The position numbers were made by a program, and so were the translations under genes. A stretch of DNA of 14,086 nucleotides from DASSFZ01 sp036514635 (GTDB lineage: Bacteria > Chloroflexota > Anaerolineae > Fen-1058): positions 1-14,086 of the forward strand of contig DATBWU010000404.1 in the NCBI GenBank assembly GCA_036514635.1, in the 5' to 3' direction. This document shows, one piece after another, positions 1 to 8,151 of this stretch (position 1 is its first letter; each line of letters begins with the position of its first letter). The notes under the pieces were generated by a model that ran no database searches, had not been told where the DNA came from, and saw only the letters and a program-made list of their open reading frames with translations.

Positions 1-1322
1 GGCGGCGAGACGAGCCTCTCGACGAGCATTGGAGTGCCGTCTTTGTAAGCCATGGCCGGCTGCGTTCCGGCGATGCGCAGCGTCGAGGTGATAACGGATA
101 CAGATTCGGTTGACGATGGAGCAGGTGCGCCATCGTTGGCCTGGATGAATGCAATCGGATCGAGGTAACCCGCGCCGGGTGCGGGGAAGTTGTCCGGATG
201 AACACGGTACGTGTAGCCGCGTCCGGCGTAAAGAGTCGTCGAGTTACAGGCTGTGTACGCCCCGTAGATACTTCGACCATCCAGGAAATAGCGCAGTTCA
301 AAGTGAAGATGCGTGTTGCTCCCCTGGCCGAGTAGTGATCCGATGCGTTGTCCCCGGAATACCAGTTGATCCTGCACGACGCTCACATCAGGCCCCAGGT
401 GCGCATACATCGAATACAGGTCGCGACCGTCTGCCAGGCGATGCCGAACGATGACGACTTTACCGGGATAGGTGTTGTAGTTGGGATCGTACCAGGCGAT
501 TTCGCCGTCCGCGACGGCGAGCACATCGGTCGGCGTCTGATATTGCCCGTCGCTGCGGAACCAATCCACGCCGCTGTGCAGCAGGCGCGGCCAATCGACG
601 CCGAAACAGGTGCGGCGATGCTCCAGCCCCAGGTTGCGCACACCGTAAGCCGTGTTGCTGATCGCGACGCCGTATTGCTCGCCGTAAAGTGTCGTGACCG
701 GCACGTTGAACGGCACTTGGAACGTGGTGGCTGCGGGCGGCTCAGCATTCGGATCGACGATCGCAGCTTGCGCAGGCGGCTCCTTGCGCGGCGCGCGCCG
801 GATTGAGTGGACGATCTGATTGAACCAGTCGTAATGCTGCGCAGGTGGCTCGATCGGCCCATCGATGCCACCGCCGAACAACCCGATGCGGATGATCACG
901 CCATCGCCTTCGATCAGCGCGACGGCAGCGTGTTCGCCTGCCAACGGCGAGGGCCGATGTGCCAACAGCGCGGGCGTGCCGCCGATCCACTCGCTGCGCA
1001 CCGTGCCAGGCGCGTCACGGCGCAGGCCGAATCGCTCGCGCGCAAACACGTCGATGGTCGTGCGATCGGGATTGTCGAATACGGTGATGATCACCCCGGC
1101 GAATTCGCCGTCCGCATTCGGGCCGGGCGGGAAGCTGATGAAGACGGTGTTGAAGCCGAGCGCGGCATCCAGGCCGGACGCGAGTATCGCCTGCGCCGGG
1201 TAGTCGATGGCATAACCGGCCTGCGCGTCAGTGTAGGTCGCCACGCCTTCGGAGGGGGGCGAGGCCGCAGCGTTTGCGGCAAGCGCGACCAGGAGCGGGA
1301 TGAGTCCAAGAGGACGCTTCAT
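1..1322 (-). CDS. Secreted M23 family metallopeptidase, C-terminus cut by window edge
   Basis: The frame is open from the ATG at 1322 to the left edge (440 codons, no stop). Residues 1-19 form a short Lys-Arg-started hydrophobic signal peptide ending in a run of Ala. Residues about 20-180 are a domain I do not recognise, opening with a GYAIDYP-type motif. Residues about 190-350 are a peptidase M23 (LytM-like) domain. Its zinc ligands are visible as HSGVDW (H249, D253) and the second His of HLHF (H340). H338 and H308 (in YAHL) are the usual catalytic histidines. M23 enzymes cut peptide cross-links in cell-wall peptidoglycan or act as zinc peptidases outside the membrane. All key residues are present, so it should be active. 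After residue 370 there is further sequence of unknown fold. I see no clear Shine-Dalgarno; a CATAAT hexamer lies just upstream. Family assignment is firm, substrate unknown. Confidence 0.9.
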   Translation of the reverse strand, partial: MKRPLGLIPLLVALAANAAASPPSEGVATYTDAQAGYAIDYPAQAILASGLDAALGFNTVFISFPPGPNADGEFAGVIITVFDNPDRTTIDVFARERFGLRRDAPGTVRSEWIGGTPALLAHRPSPLAGEHAAVALIEGDGVIIRIGLFGGGIDGPIEPPAQHYDWFNQIVHSIRRAPRKEPPAQAAIVDPNAEPPAATTFQVPFNVPVTTLYGEQYGVAISNTAYGVRNLGLEHRRTCFGVDWPRLLHSGVDWFRSDGQYQTPTDVLAVADGEIAWYDPNYNTYPGKVVIVRHRLADGRDLYSMYAHLGPDVSVVQDQLVFRGQRIGSLLGQGSNTHLHFELRYFLDGRSIYGAYTACNSTTLYAGRGYTYRVHPDNFPAPGAGYLDPIAFIQANDGAPAPSSTESVSVITSTLRIAGTQPAMAYKDGTPMLVERLVSP

Positions 1323-1425
1323 ACGCTGCGGGGATTATGCAATAAATGCCGACTTCAGGCGAGGGCGATTTGGTACGGGGAGCGATGGTCGCAAAGACCT
1401 GTGAGCAGTCACAAACGGAACAAAG

Positions 1426-3273
<1,848 letters not shown>

Positions 3274-3313
3274 GCTTCGCGTCCTTGTCCGCTGGGAGTT
3301 TTCGACGAATCCA

Positions 3314-3325
3314 CTGACATGTCAG
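3314..3325. promoter_or_regulatory. 12-bp palindrome, candidate operator
   Basis: CTGACATGTCAG is a perfect 12-bp palindrome lying just downstream of the TATAAT box. A related half-match, CACATGTG at 3344-3351, sits just upstream of the box. Two dyads sharing the ACATGT core around a -10 would suit a dimeric repressor such as a TetR or MarR family protein. No regulator gene is encoded in the window. Confidence 0.35.
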
Positions 3326-3332
3326 CGGTACG

Positions 3333-3338
3333 ATTATA
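3333..3338 (-). promoter_or_regulatory. -10 box of the ABC exporter promoter
   Basis: Read on the minus strand this is a perfect TATAAT, about 60 bases upstream of the GTG start at 3273. The hexamer 17 bases further upstream (TGGCAG) is a poor -35, so the promoter may need an activator or an alternative sigma factor. The predicted start of transcription, near 3326, falls at the edge of a perfect palindrome. Confidence 0.5.
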
Positions 3339-3443
3339 TCGCGCACATGTGTCACCTGCCATCACACGCGTATGGAATCATCGGTTTTCAAGTCAAGCCA
3401 CTATTGGGATGCCGTCACAGGAGCGGCGAGAGCGAGGGCGCTT

Positions 3444-4007
3444 CTAATCGCAAGCTTCATTACGGGGTTCCATATCCGTCAGCGTGCGAAGGTACTCCGG
3501 CGCAGGCACACCGTGAGTGGCACCGCTCTTCAGTCTCAGCAGAGCGAGGCCGCGAATGGCGTGTATGGGGATAGGGCCAATGAGCGCCGAATCGAGGCCC
3601 GGGGATTCGCCTTGCACGAAATAATGGTTTCGTGGGACATGCCACACCTGAGCCTTCTTGTGGCCGCGAGGGTCTGTTGATGCTATGTTGGAAGAAGCCG
3701 GTTCCAGGCGAGGCGTAACGATGGTGTCTCCGGGGAGACCGGTTATCCGCTTGATGAGGAAGCTACCACGCATTGGCTCTGGGACTAGAGAACCGGGCCA
3801 ATCGGATGGAAGTAGCCAGACAACAATCTGGCCTCTGCGCAGCCAGCGGGCGGGCCAACGACGCAAGGCGAGAACGCGGTCACCATTGCAGAAGGTGGGA
3901 TACATGCTCCAACCTCTCACCTGCACGAGGAAGAACAGTGACCGGGCGAAGGTCAGGAACAGCAGCGGCAACAACGTACAGGCGAGGATGATCACGCCGG
4001 ATGGCAT
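3444..4007 (-). CDS. Atypical S26 family signal peptidase
   Basis: This 187-residue protein has one N-terminal membrane segment (residues about 4-28) and then the S26 catalytic boxes. The nucleophile serine S34 is in WSMYPT and the general-base lysine K86 is in LIKRITGLPGD. The last box is unusual: where typical type I signal peptidases have a GDN...SxDSR stretch, this has QGES...LDSA (about residues 132-141). It keeps the Asp-Ser pair but loses the usual Asn and Arg. Such divergent S26 enzymes are often dedicated proteases for one partner, for example the Ni-superoxide dismutase maturation protease. It is the last gene of the leftward group, 45 bases after the FtsX permease stop, and AAAGG lies about 9 bases before its ATG. 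I infer that it trims the product of this gene group; housekeeping signal peptidase cannot be excluded. Confidence 0.82.
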   Translation of the reverse strand: MPSGVIILACTLLPLLFLTFARSLFFLVQVRGWSMYPTFCNGDRVLALRRWPARWLRRGQIVVWLLPSDWPGSLVPEPMRGSFLIKRITGLPGDTIVTPRLEPASSNIASTDPRGHKKAQVWHVPRNHYFVQGESPGLDSALIGPIPIHAIRGLALLRLKSGATHGVPAPEYLRTLTDMEPRNEACD

Positions 4008-4052
4008 CGACAGAACCTTTGCCTGTTCATAAGCTGGGACACACCTTGTTTG

Positions 4053-6650
4053 TCACTCATATCGCAGCGCCTCTGTGGGGGGCACTTCGGCTGCGACTTG
4101 CGCCGGATATAACGCGGCCAGGGCTCCCACCAGGCCGGGCACGCCCGCCCCAACCAGGATCGCCAGTGTCAGCCCAGGTGACACAGACTGGTAGAGGTAC
4201 AGGTAAGCCAGGCTGCCGAGCAGCGCTCCGAGCGCGCCGCCGGCCAGCCCCAACAGCGTCCCCTCCCTCACGAACAGACCGGCCACGGTCCGCGTGCGCC
4301 AGCCCGTAGCCTTGAGCACACCGATCTCGCGCCGCCGCTCGACGATGCTGCCCAGCAGCCCGTTGGCTGTCGAGAGAGCAGCCAGCACCAGCCCGATTCC
4401 GGCGGTGGCATAGTGAAACCGCTCGATGCGCACCAGGAGGAACTCGCCCAGCAATGTTCCGCTCAACATGCCGCGCTGGTCGAGTGTCGCCGCCAGGAGC
4501 AGCACCAACAAGGCGGCGGAGAGCGTTGCCGTCAATCCGGTGAGCAGCGCCCGTCCGGGCCGGCGCATCAGGTTGCTCCCGGCATACGTCCACAGTCCGA
4601 GGGCCGGGCCACTCTTCCTCCTGCGCCGAGAGCGCAGACCGCCGCGCTGGAGTTCGACGATCGGCGGCACGCGGCTGGCCAGCCAGGCTGGAGCCAGACA
4701 ACCCAAAGCCGCAATCCCGAGCACGGCCAGCGGCAGGCCCAGCAGCAGCCAGTCCGGCGGCGACTGCCAGTTCAGCAACCGTATGATCCCCAGCGCGCCG
4801 AGGGTACCCACGACCACTGCCGCCGCGCCGAGGCGCAGCACCTGGCCGAGGGTGTGTGCGAACACAGTACGCGAGCGCCAGCCCAGCGCCTTCTGCAAAG
4901 CGATCAGGCGGCGGCGGGCCACCACCTCGGCCCAGGTTAGGTCCAGGGTGTACACGCCGCCGGCCACCAACAGCGTCATCAACAGTAGCCAGTTGCCGGT
5001 CTGAATCCCCTGCGTGTACACCAGGTTGACGCCCTTCTGGATCCATTGCTCCTCGACGTAGCCGATCCCCGGCACATGCACCAGCACGCGGGTAGGAGAG
5101 GAACCCACCATGATGTCCACGGTCAAGCCGGTTTGCTTGGCGATTTCGATGGCGACCGCTTCGATCTTGCGCTGGGCCTGGGGGGTGAGTTCGTCGATGT
5201 CGGCGACGCGGACGCGGATGGCGCTGATGGCCTCGTCACCGCGCAGGGCGCGCGCGGCCTCCAGCGTGGTGAGGATCAGCGGCGGCGGCTGAATGTAGCC
5301 GGCGGGGTTGAGGGTGGGGCGCAATTCGCGCGGCGGGTTCACAGGATTGCCGCGTTCGTCATAGCGTAGAAGGGCAACCGGTGGGAAGTACGTCTCCAGC
5401 GGAACACTGTGGATCTCGGCCGGCCTGAGGAGGCGTTCGATGTCGAACAGGCCCACTGGGTTCCACTCGAAGAGCAGGTTGAAGTCAACCCGCCCTACTG
5501 AAGCGCGGTACTGCGGCCAGGTCGGGTCGAGGCGGCCAGAGGGCTGCAATTCAAGCATCAGTCCCTTATACTCGAACGGAGCAGCGCCCTCGCGGTACAC
5601 GAGTCCACCTGGAGATTCGAAAATCCCCTGATTGAAAAACACCCCGGCCCATTGGGCAGAACCCACGAACTCGGGGGCGATGGTCTCGATCATCCGCCGG
5701 TAGAGTTCTGGACTGTCCATCTGGGTGCTATTCAGCGTTTCTGTTGGGAGCATGTCCAGATAAGACGCGCCGCGATCCAGGACATCCTGCACTGATGAGA
5801 TGTCCGGCGGCAATGTGACACGGCTCAGTATGGCCTGGTCAGTGGCGCTGATATACGTCGTGGCGTTGATCAGGACCGGCAAGGACATCCGCTTCTGTGG
5901 GATCTCCACGTGTGGGGCGTCAATGCCTTCGTCAATGCTGATGATCGTCGTCTGAGGCTCGAGTGACTCATCGCTACGCAGATACTGGCCCGCCCGTATG
6001 GCCTGATCAAGCCTCGTCAGGAGCGCCTCCTGCGCCGGGTCGATACCGGCCAGCAAGAGAGGGAACGAAACCATGCCTCTGGCGCTCGTGGAAATGTCGT
6101 CGACGATTAGCCAATCGAGGTAGCGGTATCCCTTGAAATCCTTAGGCGGCTGCTGTGGGTTCCGGTCGAAGTAGTAGTAGGTGCGGGATGGAAAATCAGG
6201 CAGAGTGCGGAGTCGTACGCCATCGTCCACGGTGATAGTCTCGTCCAGCGCATACAGACCGGGCTGCGGAGGGTATGGCATCTCCTCGCCAGATGCCCCA
6301 CCCACAATGTAACCGATCATCGCGATTGGGGCGGCGAACTCCACATCGGGGATGGATTTGATCATCTCGTACTGCTCGAAGGTGATCCCGCCCCACAAGC
6401 CGGAGAGATGGTTGGCTTCCACCAAGCCGTACTTCTCTTCAATGGGTGAATGCGCCCCTGCCGGCCGCACGAGGATATCGTACGATGTGCGCCAGAAACG
6501 GCTCAGTTCGCCTTCCGTGACCAAAAGGGTGGTCTGCGAGGCTGAGGCGACCAGAATCCCCCCGGCGCTTACAGCCAGAAGGCCTAGCAGCAACAAATCC
6601 AGGCGAACTTGCCTCTGAACGCTATGGAGCAGACTTGTCAATGAAAACAT
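4053..6650 (-). CDS. FtsX/MacB-type ABC permease with a large extracytoplasmic domain
   Basis: This 865-residue protein has a membrane helix at about 19-39 and a roughly 510-residue outside domain (40-550). Two FtsX-type helical bundles follow, at about 553-660 and 700-865. The second carries the diagnostic ERRREIGVLKATGW stretch (771-784) just inside a helix; the first has the parallel ARRRLIALQKALGW (578-591). The C-terminus PTEALRYE is typical of the family. Such permeases pair with a LolD/MacB-like ATPase and move peptides, lipoproteins or antimicrobials, or transmit force across the membrane, without a classical transport channel. The ATPase at 8152-8844 is the obvious partner. The second outside domain is nearly absent, and the first is much longer than usual. 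No clear Shine-Dalgarno precedes the ATG; a 15-bp hairpin lies about 20 bases upstream. Confidence 0.88.
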   Translation of the reverse strand: MFSLTSLLHSVQRQVRLDLLLLGLLAVSAGGILVASASQTTLLVTEGELSRFWRTSYDILVRPAGAHSPIEEKYGLVEANHLSGLWGGITFEQYEMIKSIPDVEFAAPIAMIGYIVGGASGEEMPYPPQPGLYALDETITVDDGVRLRTLPDFPSRTYYYFDRNPQQPPKDFKGYRYLDWLIVDDISTSARGMVSFPLLLAGIDPAQEALLTRLDQAIRAGQYLRSDESLEPQTTIISIDEGIDAPHVEIPQKRMSLPVLINATTYISATDQAILSRVTLPPDISSVQDVLDRGASYLDMLPTETLNSTQMDSPELYRRMIETIAPEFVGSAQWAGVFFNQGIFESPGGLVYREGAAPFEYKGLMLELQPSGRLDPTWPQYRASVGRVDFNLLFEWNPVGLFDIERLLRPAEIHSVPLETYFPPVALLRYDERGNPVNPPRELRPTLNPAGYIQPPPLILTTLEAARALRGDEAISAIRVRVADIDELTPQAQRKIEAVAIEIAKQTGLTVDIMVGSSPTRVLVHVPGIGYVEEQWIQKGVNLVYTQGIQTGNWLLLMTLLVAGGVYTLDLTWAEVVARRRLIALQKALGWRSRTVFAHTLGQVLRLGAAAVVVGTLGALGIIRLLNWQSPPDWLLLGLPLAVLGIAALGCLAPAWLASRVPPIVELQRGGLRSRRRRKSGPALGLWTYAGSNLMRRPGRALLTGLTATLSAALLVLLLAATLDQRGMLSGTLLGEFLLVRIERFHYATAGIGLVLAALSTANGLLGSIVERRREIGVLKATGWRTRTVAGLFVREGTLLGLAGGALGALLGSLAYLYLYQSVSPGLTLAILVGAGVPGLVGALAALYPAQVAAEVPPTEALRYE

Positions 6651-6670
6651 ATCCAGAACGGGCTGGCGAT

Positions 6671-6703
6671 TCCGAGGCAGCAGCCGCAGGCTGCTGCCTC
6701 GGA
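6671..6703 (-). repeat. Perfect 15-bp stem-loop between peptide gene and permease
   Basis: TCCGAGGCAGCAGCC at 6671-6685 is exactly complementary to 6689-6703, leaving only GCA as loop. No T-run follows on the minus strand, so this is not a standard intrinsic terminator. A hairpin placed after a small product gene and before its transport genes commonly caps or stabilises the upstream mRNA, giving more peptide than permease. It also lies only about 20 bases before the permease start and could limit its translation. Confidence 0.75.
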
Positions 6704-6743
6704 GTCAGAGGGTCGTGCGGGACGTTTGATGATCTACCTAGCG

Positions 6744-6960
6744 TCAGCAGTACTCGCAAAACCATATTGAGCCATAGTAGCAATGGCCGCTGTCGCAACA
6801 ATCCCAATACCTAAATGCCCTCTTCTCGGCCCCGCAGGAGTTGCACGGGTCTTCGGCACGCAGCGCCAGTATGCCAACATGCAGCCTGCGCCTCTACGGG
6901 CGCGCCCAACACTGCTTCCGTCAGCAGGGAGACGGCCTCCGACAGATATTCTCTCAGCAT
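6744..6960 (-). pseudogene. Split Cys-rich peptide gene (leader and core in different frames)
   Basis: The ATG at 6960 opens a leader-like frame. The frame one base further along is open from 6893 to a TGA at 6744-6746 and encodes a Cys-, Trp- and Tyr-rich stretch including PCNSCG, FRYWDCCDSGHCYYG and IWFCEYC. That second frame has no ATG, GTG or TTG of its own, so it can only be read by skipping one base between 6893 and 6811. Dropping one C from the CCC at 6847-6849 would give 71 residues with nine cysteines (28, 35, 39, 42, 54, 55, 60, 68, 71). In that product the first two cysteines come from the leader frame and the rest from the second frame. Other indel sites, such as the GGGG run near 6830, also work. 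It may be decay, a base-call error or a programmed +1 shift at the TAG at 6811. Its flanking thiol-redox genes support a disulfide-rich exported product. Confidence 0.5.
6811..6960 (-). CDS. Small leader-like peptide, precursor candidate as literally read
   Basis: Read without a frameshift the gene encodes 49 residues. An acidic amphipathic N-terminus (MLREYLSEAVSLLTEAVLGA) is followed by PVEAQAAC and a Cys-containing segment with CWHTGAAC. The tail, rich in Arg, ends at a TAG at 6811. The start is well supported by AAAGGAGG at 6969-6976, eight bases from the ATG and among the best Shine-Dalgarno sequences in the window. A short acidic leader ending near a small-residue LGAPVEAQA stretch is what precursors of exported modified peptides look like. 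The loss of Cys-rich character after residue 37, just where the next frame becomes Cys-rich, argues that this 49-residue form is not the original product. No family is recognised. Confidence 0.5.
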   Translation of the reverse strand: MLREYLSEAVSLLTEAVLGAPVEAQAACWHTGAACRRPVQLLRGREEGI

Positions 6961-6968
6961 TTTGGGTT

Positions 6969-6976
6969 CCTCCTTT
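6969..6976 (-). promoter_or_regulatory. Strong Shine-Dalgarno of the small peptide gene
   Basis: AAAGGAGG is followed by an eight-base spacer and the ATG at 6960. It fixes the start of the small peptide gene and rules out the longer overlapping frame that begins with TTG at about 7000. Confidence 0.7.
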
Positions 6977-6987
6977 CCGGGAACTTT

Positions 6988-7047
6988 CTAAACCGTCCAA
7001 TGCGATACGACAGGTCTGATCTCAGAATCCTTCACCTTCCATGCCAT
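6988..7047 (-). CDS. Possible 19-codon ORF coupled to the thioredoxin gene
   Basis: The TGA of the MauD-like gene shares a base with an ATG (TGATG at 7045-7049), the classic arrangement for translational coupling. An almost perfect AAAGGAGG lies at 7050-7057, although only three bases from this ATG. The ORF encodes MAWKVKDSEIRPVVSHWTV. A second ATG eight bases downstream is better spaced but gives only six codons. It could be a tiny peptide, a coupling device that delivers ribosomes to the next gene, or a leftover ribosome site from a lost gene. No similarity is recognised. Confidence 0.25.
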   Translation of the reverse strand: MAWKVKDSEIRPVVSHWTV

Positions 7048-7592
7048 CACCTCCTTTCACTGCTTGAAGAGAGCGCCTCGATTTTCTCCGCCAGTTCGGA
7101 TACACCCACACCGGCCACCCGTACCTTCCCGTGCGCATCTATCAGGCAGTAGGATGGCGTTCCCATCGCCTTGTAATCGGAGAAAAAGGGGTTACGTTCT
7201 CGCGGCGCGACCAGAACGGGCAAACCGTCCACGGTCCCTTCGACGAAAGAAAGTGTCTTGTCTTCATCGGCATCGCTCACCAGAAGAAGCTCAACCCCAA
7301 ACTGTTCAGCCTTGGGTCGTAACCCCGCCAGCCGGGGCAATTCTTCGCGGCATGGTTTACAATCCGGCGAAACGAATACAAACGCCACCGCCCGCCCGGC
7401 GTAGGTTGCCAGCGTCACCGTCTCGCCTTTCAGTGTCTGTGCGGTGAAATCCGGTGCACGCTGCCCGACTTTGAGAGACCCCATCCTGGGAAAGGTAACC
7501 CGCATCCGCCGCGCCAGGCCAAGTGTCAGCAGCAGGTTGAGCAGCACCATCACCCACAGCAGTATGGAACTGAGGACCAGGATGGTCTCCAT
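7047..7592 (-). CDS. MauD/TlpA-like membrane-anchored thioredoxin
   Basis: This 181-residue protein has an N-terminal membrane anchor (about residues 4-27) and a thioredoxin-fold domain starting at VGQRAPDF (42-49), the usual entry to the AhpC/TSA-redoxin fold. The redox site is C78-K-P-C81 in SPDCKPCREELP, and the cis-proline loop is at P146 in GTPSYCLID. The anchor-plus-redoxin plan matches MauD, which with MauE is needed to form the many disulfides of the methylamine dehydrogenase light chain, and also the TlpA/ResA group. The domain should face the outside of the cytoplasmic membrane. It follows the MauE-like gene by six bases and runs directly into the small ORFs, so the genes are probably one transcript. 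Its likely job is oxidising or shuffling cysteines in the adjacent peptide. Confidence 0.88.
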   Translation of the reverse strand: METILVLSSILLWVMVLLNLLLTLGLARRMRVTFPRMGSLKVGQRAPDFTAQTLKGETVTLATYAGRAVAFVFVSPDCKPCREELPRLAGLRPKAEQFGVELLLVSDADEDKTLSFVEGTVDGLPVLVAPRERNPFFSDYKAMGTPSYCLIDAHGKVRVAGVGVSELAEKIEALSSSSERR

Positions 7593-7598
7593 TGCGCC

Positions 7599-8147
7599 TC
7601 ACCCCATTCGGGAGATACGAAACAGTTCAATCAGCTCACCCAGGTAGACCGACAGCGCGACGAACACAACGGCCATCATGCCCAGCAGCCCTATTTCGCT
7701 CAGGCTCAGTATCATCGGCGTATCTGACCATGCTGAAAGGGACCCGCCTCCCACCAGCGCACAGGCGAGGAAGCCAACATTCCTCCAGACATCGGCGGGA
7801 GATACCGGCCTGTGAGACGAACCAAAACAAGCACAAGAGGTGTGAATCCTCCTGAACAGGACGGACAGGAGCGCCATACTGAAAAGCGACAGCAGTACGC
7901 TCGCCAGTAGAAAGCCGATCGCCAGAAACTCAGCCCCGAAGAGCATCAGCGCTACAACTGCGATCTCCCCTGCCAGGAAAAGCCGGGCACACAGCCTGAC
8001 GAGTTGCCTGGGCAGAATGTGGAAGTCCTCAACAGCCCGCTCGAAGGCCGGGAAATTACGCAGCTTGCCAATGCTTGAGGCGGCGAAGACCAGACCGATC
8101 GCCATTCGTGAGAAGGTCAGAAAATAGAACAAGAGAATATCGGGCAT
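7599..8147 (-). CDS. MauE/DoxX-like redox-associated membrane protein
   Basis: With the start at 8147 the protein has 182 residues and about four or five membrane helices. The opening motif, with SSIGKLRNFPAFERAVEDFHILP, is the MauE/DoxX signature region, and HTSCACFG gives the CxCFG pair seen in MauE proteins. MauE is thought to recycle electrons for the MauD thioredoxin, much as DsbB or VKOR does for DsbA. An earlier ATG at 8195 would add 16 residues (MCSCEMAGC...) but lies inside the ATPase gene. The 8147 start, four bases after the ATPase stop and giving a clean hydrophobic N-terminus, is preferred. There is no good Shine-Dalgarno, so translation is probably coupled to the upstream gene. 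Confidence 0.82.
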   Translation of the reverse strand: MPDILLFYFLTFSRMAIGLVFAASSIGKLRNFPAFERAVEDFHILPRQLVRLCARLFLAGEIAVVALMLFGAEFLAIGFLLASVLLSLFSMALLSVLFRRIHTSCACFGSSHRPVSPADVWRNVGFLACALVGGGSLSAWSDTPMILSLSEIGLLGMMAVVFVALSVYLGELIELFRISRMG

Positions 8148-8151
8148 GGCG

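Noticed and set aside
6622..6807. A 61-residue frame across the hairpin and the permease start
   Set aside because: It begins at a TTG without a ribosome site, runs through the perfect inverted repeat giving low-complexity Ala, and overlaps the permease.
6734..7000. An 88-residue frame overlapping the small peptide gene, ending in a hydrophobic stretch
   Set aside because: It starts with TTG upstream of the strong Shine-Dalgarno and has no ribosome site of its own. Its N-terminal part simply reads through the spacer, so I take it as a shadow frame.
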